Part shown: in pieces, positions 36,664 through 46,009 of the stretch
Position numbering within the stretch: the stretch's first letter is position 1
Layout: each line of letters begins with the position of its first letter
NCBI GenBank assembly: GCA_020628855.1
Contig: JAHDEL010000009.1
Coordinates: 53,557-115,417 of the forward strand
Direction of reading: 5' to 3'
Origin: Saprospiraceae bacterium
GTDB lineage: Bacteria > Bacteroidota > Bacteroidia > Chitinophagales > Saprospiraceae
DNA: 61,861 bases
Notes under the pieces: generated by a model
Seen by the model: the letters and a program-made list of their open reading frames with translations, nothing else
Database searches by the model: none
What the model was told of the DNA's origin: nothing
Translations under genes and position numbers: made by a program

Positions 36664-37864
36664 TGGATTTGGGTTTTTTGATTATGGTTGATTGATTATT
36701 TATAGCAAACACAAGTTCAGAATAGTCGCAAGAGGTATAAATTTCATTGAGATCTATCCTTGCTATACCGTCATACAGCTCAATAAATGGAAGAGTTGCT
36801 TGTTCACAACCTACAAGCGAGAGATCAATAGGGCTACCATTCGGCAGTACTTGATTCAAAGTATTCAGTACCGGGCCTATTTGTAGCTCTGTTGCGGATA
36901 GCCAGATGTGGGGCACTTCGATTGCAGCAGTATTGAATACGACGTCTCTCTTGCTGGCAATTAATTGTTCACAAGCGTAAAGATCCAAGTCGATAATATC
37001 TGCTCTAGGAGGATTCTCAACCGTAAATTTGGCACCTCCATTTACAAATACACTAGTATATTTTGCCTTATAGGATGATTTTGAATTATAGAGATATAAA
37101 GTTATCAATGAACCATCTTCAACTTTATATCCTTCAGAGTCTATACCATTCTGCACTTCGATATCAAAGGTTTGTCGGCCATCTGCCAATGGATACAATA
37201 AAGGAAGTGTCAATTCTGCAGACTTTGCACATCCACTAGATCCTTCCAAGGGTAACTCTAATGAGTAGAGATTTGGTCCAGCCAAACCAACCAATACTTT
37301 ATCATTGTTATAGGGAGGAAAGATTTTTTTTGTGAAGTAGTTGTGGTCAACGATCTCTGTACGATCGAATCTACCTTTCTTGCCAAGTAATCGATAACGT
37401 AGAGCTATATCATCATCAACCATATTATTGAGGGAATCAGTGATGATGGTTGTTAGCATTGTTCCTGGTGTGCCATCAAAGGAAGTGGTCTTAGGGCCAA
37501 CATAGGTTAAGATTTCTCCTTCTGGCTTACCCGCCTTGATTCTCAATTCTTGCTGCTCTATCAATCTGTGATCATCAAAGTAGAGCAGTTGGTAACTCCC
37601 AGCAATATTCGCAATCAGTTCAGGTAAGAAGAGCTTACCTTCTTCACAAGAAAGTGTTATCTGACCATGAAGTCCTGTCAGGATTATGGTGTAATTATCG
37701 CATTGTTCTTCACTGAGTGTAACCGATTGCTGGCCAACCTGGGTGTTTACAATAGAGTCTGCTGAATACAAATTTTCGGTTCTGAGTATTTCTTCTTGTG
37801 TGCTTTCGCAACCCAATAGACAAAGGGTAGCAAGAAGCAGGTGTATGTATAGCAGACGGTTCAT
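36656..37864 (-). CDS. Envelope lipoprotein of unknown function
   Basis: 402 aa with signal peptide and lipobox LLGC at Cys19, followed by acidic residues (ESTQEE), which suggests outer-membrane or surface sorting. The rest looks beta-rich and Ig-like (for example ITLSCEEGKLFLP, GVLITLYLY-type strands) but fits no family I recognise. It overlaps the glycosidase start by 8 nt and the polymerase-like gene stop by 4 nt, so it must act with them. Could link the inner-membrane enzyme and the outer-membrane exporter. Confidence 0.8.
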   Translation of the reverse strand: MNRLLYIHLLLATLCLLGCESTQEEILRTENLYSADSIVNTQVGQQSVTLSEEQCDNYTIILTGLHGQITLSCEEGKLFLPELIANIAGSYQLLYFDDHRLIEQQELRIKAGKPEGEILTYVGPKTTSFDGTPGTMLTTIITDSLNNMVDDDIALRYRLLGKKGRFDRTEIVDHNYFTKKIFPPYNNDKVLVGLAGPNLYSLELPLEGSSGCAKSAELTLPLLYPLADGRQTFDIEVQNGIDSEGYKVEDGSLITLYLYNSKSSYKAKYTSVFVNGGAKFTVENPPRADIIDLDLYACEQLIASKRDVVFNTAAIEVPHIWLSATELQIGPVLNTLNQVLPNGSPIDLSLVGCEQATLPFIELYDGIARIDLNEIYTSCDYSELVFAINNQSTIIKKPKSNE

Positions 37865-40800
37865 TCAATGATATATCCATTGGCTTTAAAATCAATCGAA
37901 AAGCCATCACTCAATTTATGGTGTCTGCGCTCTGAAGCGAATCTATTTTGATCAATGTTGAATCCATTTATTTTAATGTCATCGGGAGTGAGACTATACA
38001 TGATTTTGGAAGAGAGATGCTGATGAGTATTGAGAACAAATTGTTTACTTCTCAAAGGACGAACTTCTTTTTCAAGGTAGATATTTTCTACCCACATTAA
38101 TTTGTTGTCCTTTGTATAGAATCCAGCAAGAACTCGAGGAATATTTACGCCTTCATGACCAAAATTATATAACTCTCCATATATAGCACCTTGCTCTTGC
38201 TCTAGGTTCTTAATGCCATAATTAACATATGGAGAATCTGTATTTACCAGGGCCTTGATCTGAATGTTAGCGTGAATGACAGAAGGTAAGGAATCAAAAG
38301 GATTGATATCGTAGTCAATGTCCTTACCAAGTTGAGTAATCAAGTGTTGTCTGCTTATTTCATCGAACTCTATCATAAACGGTGATCGCTCCTTTGGAGC
38401 TAATCTTTGTATGACTTTATCTCTAGCATTATAGCAAATAATTGGAGCTTTCTTTTCGTCAGTCAAACAACCAGAAATGGTGATATAAGCCGGCACAATA
38501 TCAGTATTCATTATTTCACCAATGACAAAGTATTGTCCTTCGTTTTGTATTAAATGAATGTTGTCAAATCCTATATCTGGTCTATCTAATATGTCTTTAT
38601 GGTCTGTGCCACTAGCCATGGCTTCTCTTCTTCCAAGCTTTTCATAATTTACTGTAGGGTTAGTGACGATTTGTTGTGGAGGTATTTTGATTTCATGTTC
38701 GGGTGCTTTGAGATACCATCTGTTATCCCTCTTGATTAGCTTATGGACAGTAGTAATGGTTTGCGATGATAAAGCAGTCACCCACTCAGCATCTACAACG
38801 GCAAGCGCAAGTGTATCTTGCTTAAGTGTAATTGTCTTTTGAATAGAATTAAGCTTACCGAACGAATTAGCAATCCCATCTTCAAGGCTGATGTCTAGAA
38901 ATATTTGGGCTTTATCTGGACGACTAATAGGGTCATAGAAAGTATAGATTTCATCAAAATACTTAAAGTCTAAAGCATGATAATATGCATCAATAATATT
39001 ATCTGGGCTTTGGTGTGTTCTATTAGTAATATAGGCATGTAAGAAACTCGCTAAAAACAGAAATAGCACCAGAATTGCCCACAGGCTATGCCACTTCCAA
39101 TGTGTATTACTATTAGCATTCGATATCACTGTCTGTTCTTTGAAAGACTCACCTCTAAGTCTGAAAAAAATAAGGAAGAAAAAAAGTACTGCAACCATAC
39201 CAATTGGAATCGTGCTCCACATCAGTTGCTGATAGCTTGGGATATTTTTTCGAGGTAAGAGATCAGGTAAAGCAAGTATGTCAGGTTTTTCCCAAACATC
39301 CACATCATTCTCGAGTCTCCTGATTTTGTTCCATCCAGAGAAATAGAGAATTGGTTCATAGAATTTGTCATTACAGAAGATATACTTCAGATTGTACTTT
39401 TCAGGAATGGTCAAAAATTGATTCAATGCACCAAGTCCTTTGAGGCCTTGATATTTGGCGTTCTCGAGTCTTTCAACAACACGAGTGGTCATCTCGGGTA
39501 ATCTTCTCGCACTATGGTAGTTGCCATCTATCGATAATGCATCTGTGTTAGCAGCAAGCCATGCTACTTGGTCACCGAACCCTAAGGTCATGTACCTCCA
39601 TTTATCATGATCATCCCTAGATAAGAAATTAACAATCGGTTGAACATCAATCTTTTTTGGCTGAAAGGGTCTAAAGAATCCAATATTCATGATAAATATT
39701 GTTGACCCAACTGTAACCACTGCGAGTAATGATAACAGTATTTTATAACCAGAAGGACTCAACAATTCAGATAAATACTTCTTAAAGTCTCCTTCAATCA
39801 ATTGATGAATATATTGCCCCCAGAAAGGAAGAGCCAAAATTGTAGCCCAATAGGTAAAGCGATCAAGAGTGAGAATATTAAATGCAGTCTCACCTAACAA
39901 CATACGAGGTATGGGTGTCGTACCACCTGTGCCTAATATGAAAGCCAGTGTTAACGATAGACCAAGAATGATGACTCTTTTCTTGAAAATTTGTTTGAAA
40001 AGAAATGGAAGAAAGAGCAGCATCATTCCCCATGGAATAAGAAAAAAGATCAAACCACTAGATGTCACTTCTATAAACGAATCTCTTGAGCCATGAGGAA
40101 TCGGTATCTGGCTGATAGGGTCTGCTCTTGACCAAGCCCAATATGGCAAGATGGAAAGTATTGTAATACATAGTGTAGCAACACCAAACCCTATTAGGGA
40201 GAAAAACTTTTGCTTTAAAGAGAGTAAAAATCCAACGATAGTGTAGGCATTATCTCTTTCGTAGGTATCATCAAGTAAGGCTAATCCAATAATCGGAAAA
40301 ATGAAAAATACCATTCCGAAGATGGTAGTCACATGATGAGTGCATGTCACAATAGAAAGTAAAAGTAGAGCTAGGATAACATGTTTGGACTTTTTCTTTC
40401 TTACCCACCAGTAAATAAATGGGAGAATATTTAATAGAATGGCTATGCCAGTAATGCTAGGCAATTGCCCGAAAATATGAATGGCTTCAACATAGGATGA
40501 GCAAAGGCCTGCAGCACAGCTGGCATAAGCGGCGGCTCTTTCGCTAACCCAAAGCGAACTAAAGTAAAATACGCCGCGTATAAATATCATAATAGAAGCT
40601 AGGGCTGTAATGATAAAGGCAAGCTTAAATCCAACTAGTTTAGAAAACAGTGCAATGGTCTGATGAATAAGAGGCGGGTAGCTAGTTACTGTGAATCCAG
40701 TATACCACTTGTAATTCCAATGATCAAACCAATGTGAAGCATAATGTTCGGCAAAAAATATGTGTACATAAGCATCATACGTAGTCTCATAAGACTCGAA

Positions 40801-40869
40801 CAACATCGGTCCATGAATTACTAATGCGAGTAATACAGAGAAATAATAAAGTTGCTTATTTGAGATCAA
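37861..40869 (-). CDS. GT-C-like integral membrane protein (PTPS-related family) with NTF2-like domain
   Basis: 1002 aa. About 10-12 membrane helices (residues 5-400, then pairs near 552-570 and 595-612) resemble the '6-pyruvoyl-tetrahydropterin synthase related' membrane family, which has a GT-C glycosyltransferase-like fold. An early loop carries acidic/His residues (ETTYDAYVH, 28-36), the place where GT-C enzymes keep their catalytic acid. A soluble segment lies between (about 410-545), an NTF2-like domain follows (about 620-725; HKLIKRDNRWYLKAP), then a beta-rich C-terminus to 1002. First gene of the leftward operon; likely the sugar-transferring component (inference). Confidence 0.75.
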   Translation of the reverse strand: MISNKQLYYFSVLLALVIHGPMLFESYETTYDAYVHIFFAEHYASHWFDHWNYKWYTGFTVTSYPPLIHQTIALFSKLVGFKLAFIITALASIMIFIRGVFYFSSLWVSERAAAYASCAAGLCSSYVEAIHIFGQLPSITGIAILLNILPFIYWWVRKKKSKHVILALLLLSIVTCTHHVTTIFGMVFFIFPIIGLALLDDTYERDNAYTIVGFLLSLKQKFFSLIGFGVATLCITILSILPYWAWSRADPISQIPIPHGSRDSFIEVTSSGLIFFLIPWGMMLLFLPFLFKQIFKKRVIILGLSLTLAFILGTGGTTPIPRMLLGETAFNILTLDRFTYWATILALPFWGQYIHQLIEGDFKKYLSELLSPSGYKILLSLLAVVTVGSTIFIMNIGFFRPFQPKKIDVQPIVNFLSRDDHDKWRYMTLGFGDQVAWLAANTDALSIDGNYHSARRLPEMTTRVVERLENAKYQGLKGLGALNQFLTIPEKYNLKYIFCNDKFYEPILYFSGWNKIRRLENDVDVWEKPDILALPDLLPRKNIPSYQQLMWSTIPIGMVAVLFFFLIFFRLRGESFKEQTVISNANSNTHWKWHSLWAILVLFLFLASFLHAYITNRTHQSPDNIIDAYYHALDFKYFDEIYTFYDPISRPDKAQIFLDISLEDGIANSFGKLNSIQKTITLKQDTLALAVVDAEWVTALSSQTITTVHKLIKRDNRWYLKAPEHEIKIPPQQIVTNPTVNYEKLGRREAMASGTDHKDILDRPDIGFDNIHLIQNEGQYFVIGEIMNTDIVPAYITISGCLTDEKKAPIICYNARDKVIQRLAPKERSPFMIEFDEISRQHLITQLGKDIDYDINPFDSLPSVIHANIQIKALVNTDSPYVNYGIKNLEQEQGAIYGELYNFGHEGVNIPRVLAGFYTKDNKLMWVENIYLEKEVRPLRSKQFVLNTHQHLSSKIMYSLTPDDIKINGFNIDQNRFASERRHHKLSDGFSIDFKANGYIIE

Positions 40870-41050
40870 AATGTGTAAATCTCAGTTACATATTACAAAA
40901 TAACTTAATATTGTTGTCAATGTGGCATAAAGCAAGAAGAGATTGTGCGATAATTCAGCAAGAAAACGCAGATGTGAAAAATTTTATAGTCATCAGATTA
41001 AATATTTTGCTTCAAGCCACAGTTTACTAATCAGAATACGATGCTCAATT

Positions 41051-41815
41051 ATGAATAAGAAAAAGTTTAAGAATCATTTAGCTAAGCTTAATAGTGTGTA
41101 TGCAACTCTATCTGAAGATGAAGTGATCAGTAGCTTAGAGAAAGAACTACTCAAGAAGTATCTCGTCAATTTATTTGATGCTTTGATGCATGGAGATGAA
41201 GAATCAACTCAGGTCAAAGAAATCAAATCTTCAAAGAAAGAAGAAAAAGCATCAAGAACTGAAAGAGCTGATCGCACTCCGAGAAGCGAACGTTCTTCAA
41301 GGAGTGAAAAGAAAGAAGAGTCTACAGTTGAAAAAGAGTCACATGAGCAAGCAAAAGCGGAGCAAGAGAAAGAAGAGCCTGTTGAAGAACTTTCGTCAAT
41401 GGCAGAGCAAAAAGTAGCAGAAGAAGTGGTAGAAGCCAAAGTGCCTGTAGTCAAAACTATTGAGAAGCCAACAATTCCAAGTCCTCCAGAAAAGTATAAG
41501 TTGCCTGCAGAGCTATTGTCAATCTTTGAAGAAGAGAAGACTTCTGAACTTTCAGACAAACTGGGTTTGTCCAAAGTTGAGGATATAAAAAAGTCAATGG
41601 GAATAAATGAGAAAATTTTCACCATAAAGGAGCTATTTGGCGGTGATCAAGAAAAGTTTAATGCCACTTTGACAAAAATCGAGGCATGTAAAGATTATTC
41701 CGAAGCGACTGAGTTACTTGGTAAGACAATTGCGAAAGAGGAGAATTGGGCTGATGAGAATAAAATCAAAAAAGCTAAGCAATTTGTAAAACTCGTCCAG
41801 CGTAAGTTTCAATAG
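41051..41815 (+). CDS. Conserved hypothetical protein with acidic/basic linker
   Basis: 254 aa from ATG 41051; codons upstream to 40943 stay open but show no protein-like character. An N-terminal helical part (about 1-50), a low-complexity Glu/Lys/Ser/Arg stretch (about 55-145), then a compact C-terminal domain (about 150-250; KIFTIKELFGGDQEKFN, YSEATELLG) seen in many Bacteroidota hypotheticals. No signal peptide. Located 5 nt before the rhomboid gene and likely co-transcribed with it. Function unknown. Confidence 0.8.
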   Translation: MNKKKFKNHLAKLNSVYATLSEDEVISSLEKELLKKYLVNLFDALMHGDEESTQVKEIKSSKKEEKASRTERADRTPRSERSSRSEKKEESTVEKESHEQAKAEQEKEEPVEELSSMAEQKVAEEVVEAKVPVVKTIEKPTIPSPPEKYKLPAELLSIFEEEKTSELSDKLGLSKVEDIKKSMGINEKIFTIKELFGGDQEKFNATLTKIEACKDYSEATELLGKTIAKEENWADENKIKKAKQFVKLVQRKFQ

Positions 41816-41820
41816 AGAAC

Positions 41821-42525
41821 ATGGCAAATCCCGTAAAGAAGTTCTTTAGAGCTTTATACTTTCCATTATTCTTCGTAGTGATACTATGGATAATTCATAT
41901 TTATAAGATTACATTTCTTGATGGTTATCCAAGCTTAGGTATTTACCCAAGAGAAACCTTTGGCCTCCAAGGCATTCTGACAGCACCACTATCGCATGGT
42001 GACTTCGAACATTTAATCTCAAACAGTGCTCCGCTATTAGTCTCTTTGACTATGATATTCCTATTCTATCGTCGAGTAGCTTATCTATCCTTTGTATTGA
42101 TCTATTTGCTCACAGGAGCTGCAGTTTGGTTATTTGCAAGAGAAGTCTTTCATATTGGAGCAAGTGGTGTTGTTTATGGTCTTATCTCTTTCATATTTTG
42201 GTCTGGTATCTTCCGAAGAAATATTAAGTCTATAGTGTTAAGTCTTATCATCGTTGTGATGTATTCTGGTATATTGATTGGGGTAGTGCCCAATCAGGAT
42301 GGAATCTCCTGGGAAAGTCATTTGTTTGGTGCAATCGTAGGGATGTTTGTCGCCTACCTATTGAGGAAGCTGATAGAAAGAGATGAACAACCAAAAAGAG
42401 ATCCTTGGATAGACGATGATGATAGAGAAAACTTTTACCTTGATAGAGATACTTTCGAATTCACGAAAGAGGAAAGGAATCGATTTAGAAGGAATCAGGA
42501 CTTGGACTTAGATACTATGCCTTAA
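41821..42525 (+). CDS. Rhomboid-family intramembrane serine protease
   Basis: 234 aa with about six helices. The catalytic dyad is visible: Ser115 in HIGASGVVYG and His167 in SWESHLFGA; the supporting HGDFEHLISNSAP occurs in the second region. It cleaves membrane-embedded helices; substrates are unknown. A charged cytoplasmic tail (about 188-234, rich in Asp, Arg and Glu) is added. The upstream hypothetical gene is 5 nt away. Confidence 0.92.
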   Translation: MANPVKKFFRALYFPLFFVVILWIIHIYKITFLDGYPSLGIYPRETFGLQGILTAPLSHGDFEHLISNSAPLLVSLTMIFLFYRRVAYLSFVLIYLLTGAAVWLFAREVFHIGASGVVYGLISFIFWSGIFRRNIKSIVLSLIIVVMYSGILIGVVPNQDGISWESHLFGAIVGMFVAYLLRKLIERDEQPKRDPWIDDDDRENFYLDRDTFEFTKEERNRFRRNQDLDLDTMP

Positions 42526-42537
42526 ATTTTAAGAACA

Positions 42538-42609
42538 TAGCCCCTGGAGGGATCGAACCTCCATCTACAATTTAGGAAACTGTCATTCTATCCATTGAAC
42601 TAAGGGGCC
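42538..42609 (-). tRNA. tRNA-Arg (anticodon CCT)
   Basis: 72 nt without encoded CCA. Acceptor GGCCCCT pairs with AGGGGCT (one G-U), D stem GTTC/GAAT, anticodon stem ACAGT/ATTGT with loop TTCCTAA giving anticodon CCT, T stem GGAGG/CCTCC with loop TTCGATC. Reads AGG codons. Lies 12 nt beyond the rhomboid stop on the opposite strand. Confidence 0.93.
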
Positions 42610-42864
42610 ATAATCCTAATTGGGCTAAAATCGATAAAGCGAAACTAAATATATTTTTTTTAACTATTAATAATTTTCATATATTTTTTTGCTTAATCAT
42701 CGATATTCAGTAGAAATTCATCATTTCATATAGAATTTTATTCAATATGATGAAATAATTGGCTATTTGTCAAATAGAAATCAAGTCAGAATTATAACCT
42801 AATAACAAGATACTATAGTAATTTCACGCGCGTTTTGGTCAGGATTGATCAAAAAATTGCGACT
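42610..42864. other. AT-rich intergenic region
   Basis: About 255 nt between the tRNA and the lipoprotein gene. It should contain promoters for both, but no clear TAnnTTTG box in the right place and no other feature was found. Confidence 0.5.
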
Positions 42865-43719
42865 ATGAAATACTATTACATCACATCACTATGTATCCTC
42901 TTCTTAACTGCTTGCGAAGCATTTAGAGATCAAGATCTAGACCCACATTATCTTAAGTTAGATAAGGTAAGTGTTACTACCTCGGTGGACCAGGGTGCGG
43001 CAACCCATAATATTCGAGATGCTTGGGTCTATACTCAAGATGACGAATTGGGTCCATTCGAACTACCAGTCACACTCCCGGTATTATCAGATGTAGATAG
43101 TACTGAATATTCCATTTTTGCGGGAGTCAGGAAGAATGGTCAATCGGGTTCACCGATTATTTATCCATTCCTAAAGCCAGCCATATTTACAATAGATACA
43201 GAGCCTGGAGAAGTGTATGAAAGGGATTTGACTTTCGATTATTATGATAATATTGTTTTCGAATTTATTGAGGATTTTGATGCCAATCATGTGTTTACTC
43301 TCGATGCTGACAATTTTGATGGATCCAATCTCACAATAGTTGAGGATAGTACTAATCTTGGGAATACTGTTGGTCAGCTCTATGTCAATAAAGAGAATTT
43401 TCTTTGTGAGGTAATAACAGCAAGTACTTTTCTGCCAGATAATTTTGCAGGTAGAACATACCTTGAGATTGACTATAAAAACGAAGTGCCACTTGCCATC
43501 GGAGTGCAAAAGAATATCTTCAATAGTTTACAGAATGAGTTTATCATTTTATTACGTGAGCAGGAAGACTTTAATAAGGTGTATGTAGACATTTCCTCAT
43601 ATATTTCAGATGAATCAATAGGTCAGTTTTCTTTAATCTTGAGTGCAAACATTGATCCTTTTGGCAATTTGGAGGAAGGCAGAGTCCTTGTGGATAATGT
43701 TAAATTGTTGCATTTTTAA
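42865..43719 (+). CDS. Hypothetical lipoprotein
   Basis: 284 aa from ATG 42865; the in-frame TTG at 42835 only adds residues before the signal peptide (KYYYITSLCILFLTAC). Lipobox LTAC at about Cys16. The rest is beta-rich and acidic, with no family I recognise. Its stop is 8 nt before the sugar-transferase start, so it may be an accessory of that gene. Confidence 0.78.
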   Translation: MKYYYITSLCILFLTACEAFRDQDLDPHYLKLDKVSVTTSVDQGAATHNIRDAWVYTQDDELGPFELPVTLPVLSDVDSTEYSIFAGVRKNGQSGSPIIYPFLKPAIFTIDTEPGEVYERDLTFDYYDNIVFEFIEDFDANHVFTLDADNFDGSNLTIVEDSTNLGNTVGQLYVNKENFLCEVITASTFLPDNFAGRTYLEIDYKNEVPLAIGVQKNIFNSLQNEFIILLREQEDFNKVYVDISSYISDESIGQFSLILSANIDPFGNLEEGRVLVDNVKLLHF

Positions 43720-43727
43720 ATCATTCG

Positions 43728-45152
43728 ATGAGGAGCCAAAGACGGACAGAACTTGTTATTTATAGAGTTTTTGACTTCTTGTCAGCAATGTTGGCGTGGT
43801 TTCTCTTTTTCATCTTTAGAAAGCGTATTGAGTCACCTGGAATCGAACTCAGTCAGATTTTGGCTGATAATAAATTGTACTACGGTCTTCTATTGATTCC
43901 AACTTGTTGGATATTGCTCTACACCATATTCGAAAGGCACAGAGATATTTATAGGTTCAGTCGGAGCAGTACGTTTATGACTACTTTGACTCTCTCCTTC
44001 GCGGGAGTACTCATGTTATTTTTTACGGTCTTAATAGACGATCAAGTCTTTGACTATACAAGTTATCTTCAACCGTTCCTCAGGTTATTTGTACTGCATT
44101 TTGGAATAACTGTCATTGTGAGGATGCTCTATCTAACATATGCTAAGCACCGTCTTAAGTCTGGTTTGGTAAGCTATAAGACTATAATTATAGGAGGTAA
44201 TAAGAATGCTTCGGAGCTGTATGAGGACATAACCGAGCGAGATTATTCGCTGGGCTATGATTTCATAGGATTTGTAGATAGTAATGGTAATAGCCAAAAT
44301 CAAATCGATGCCTTCCTTCCTAAGCTTGGCAAAATTGCTGACCTAGAAGCAATCATTGAGAATCAGCAAGTTGAGGAAGTAATTATCGCAATAGAAACTT
44401 CAGAACATAAAAAGATCAATCGAATACTTGACCTACTTGAGCCATACTCTGGAAGACTGCTTATAAAGATGATTCCATCAATGTATGATATCATGGTTGG
44501 TCGAGTACAATTAACTCACCTGCATGGTGCGGCTCTAATGTCAGTCGATACAAGCAAATTGATGCCTGCTTGGCAAGGATGGGTAAAGCGCTTAATGGAT
44601 ATATTTATAAGCATAGTAGCTATTATCTTACTCTTTCCTGTGTTTCTAGTAGCAGCTTGGAGAGTAAGGGCTTCATCTTCAGGTCCGATATTCTATAATC
44701 AAGAAAGAATAGGGAAAGGAGGAAAGCCTTTTTATATACACAAATTTAGAAGCATGTTTGTCGATGCGGAGTCAGCTGGACCTCAATTGTCAAACGAAGC
44801 AGATAGTAGAGTCACTTCTTGGGGAAAGATAATGAGGAAGTGGAGGATTGATGAGATTCCTCAATTTTTCAATGTAATCAAAGGAGATATGTCAATAGTG
44901 GGACCTAGACCAGAAAGACAATATTATATAGATCTTATTATGGAATCATCTCCACAGTACAAGCACTTATTGAAGGTGAGGCCAGGAATAACTAGCTGGG
45001 GACAAGTAAAATATGGCTATGCTTCCACCGTAGAAGAAATGGTGCAAAGACTGAAGTTTGATCTTCTCTACATAGAGAATAGATCGCTAGGTCTCGACTT
45101 TAAAATATTGTTCTATACCATTTTAGTATTAATACAAGGGAAAGGCAAATAG
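43728..45152 (+). CDS. Polyprenyl-phosphate sugar phosphotransferase (WcaJ-like)
   Basis: 474 aa. Four N-terminal helices (about 10-130), a CoA-binding-like fold (about 140-265; TIIIGGNKNASELYED), one further helix and the bacterial sugar transferase domain (about 283-474; SSGPIFYNQERIGKGG, KFRSMFVDAE, RIDEIPQFFNVIKGDMSIVGPRPE). It adds the first sugar-1-phosphate to undecaprenyl phosphate in capsule, O-antigen or EPS synthesis. No other glycosyltransferase genes surround it, so it may serve a pathway encoded elsewhere or the leftward 33-41 kb cluster. Confidence 0.92.
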   Translation: MRSQRRTELVIYRVFDFLSAMLAWFLFFIFRKRIESPGIELSQILADNKLYYGLLLIPTCWILLYTIFERHRDIYRFSRSSTFMTTLTLSFAGVLMLFFTVLIDDQVFDYTSYLQPFLRLFVLHFGITVIVRMLYLTYAKHRLKSGLVSYKTIIIGGNKNASELYEDITERDYSLGYDFIGFVDSNGNSQNQIDAFLPKLGKIADLEAIIENQQVEEVIIAIETSEHKKINRILDLLEPYSGRLLIKMIPSMYDIMVGRVQLTHLHGAALMSVDTSKLMPAWQGWVKRLMDIFISIVAIILLFPVFLVAAWRVRASSSGPIFYNQERIGKGGKPFYIHKFRSMFVDAESAGPQLSNEADSRVTSWGKIMRKWRIDEIPQFFNVIKGDMSIVGPRPERQYYIDLIMESSPQYKHLLKVRPGITSWGQVKYGYASTVEEMVQRLKFDLLYIENRSLGLDFKILFYTILVLIQGKGK

Positions 45153-45193
45153 GGGACAACCTAAAAATTAATGTCTCATATATAGAAAAGTTA

Positions 45194-45201
45194 TATATTT
45201 G
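45194..45201 (+). promoter_or_regulatory. -7 box upstream of aroE
   Basis: TATATTTG (TAnnTTTG) lies 25 nt before the aroE ATG, implying a leader of about 19 nt. No obvious -33 TTG. Confidence 0.4.
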
Positions 45202-45226
45202 ATATTTATAATATGAATAACCTGAT

Positions 45227-46009
45227 ATGATAAAGTTTGGATTAGTAGGAAAGAAGTTGTCTCATAGTTTTAGCCCAGAATACTTTAATCAGAAATTTAG
45301 TGATTTGAATTTAAAAGGCATGGTCTACGATGCCTACGAAATCGAGCATATAGACGATGTTACAGCCTTGAAATCAAGAAATGATATTTGTGGATTAAAT
45401 GTTACAATTCCTTACAAAGAGTTGATATTACCATTTATTGATGAAATATCAGATGTTGCTTATACCATTGGAGCAGTGAATACCATAGATATTAATGAAG
45501 GTAAATGGATCGGCCATAATACCGATTACCTTGGATTTTTAGATCTTCTAGAAATTGCGATGCGATCAAATGGCACAATTCAGAGAGCAATGATTTTAGG
45601 GAGTGGCGGAGCAAGCAAAGCTGTGCAATATGCTTTAGAGACTAAGAAAATTTCGTTTATTACTGTGGGTAGAACAGGTAAATACACCTATGATAATATT
45701 TCCGATGAGGTGATTAAGCGCAGTACTCTGATTATCAATACTACACCACTCGGAATGTACCCACATACAGCAGAATACCCAGCGATTAATTACTCAAAGA
45801 TTGGCCCTGGACATTCTTGCATCGACCTTATTTACAATCCTAAAAAAACTGTATTTTTGGAAAGGTGTGAGCAGCAAGGCGCTTCAATCCATAATGGATT
45901 ACACATGTTGATAAGTCAAGCTGAGCATGCTTGGAATATCTGGAACGCTAAACTGACCGAAGAAGAAAACAATGGAAGACTCTGTGCCACCACTGTCACT
46001 CAACTTTGA
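45227..46009 (+). CDS. aroE: Shikimate dehydrogenase
   Basis: NADPH-dependent reduction of 3-dehydroshikimate to shikimate in aromatic amino-acid synthesis. 260 aa. Substrate site SHSFSPEYFN (12-21), catalytic Lys64 (GLNVTIPYKE), Asp100 (GHNTDYLGF), and the NADP-binding GSGGASKAVQYAL. The family's C-terminal GLHMLISQAEHAW is present. The last 38 nt overlap the start of the proline dehydrogenase gene in another frame. Confidence 0.95.
   Translation: MIKFGLVGKKLSHSFSPEYFNQKFSDLNLKGMVYDAYEIEHIDDVTALKSRNDICGLNVTIPYKELILPFIDEISDVAYTIGAVNTIDINEGKWIGHNTDYLGFLDLLEIAMRSNGTIQRAMILGSGGASKAVQYALETKKISFITVGRTGKYTYDNISDEVIKRSTLIINTTPLGMYPHTAEYPAINYSKIGPGHSCIDLIYNPKKTVFLERCEQQGASIHNGLHMLISQAEHAWNIWNAKLTEEENNGRLCATTVTQL

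Noticed and set aside
40943-41050. N-terminal extension of the hypothetical protein before the rhomboid gene
   Set aside because: Basic and Cys-rich sequence without coding character; the ATG at 41051 fits the helical N-terminus better.
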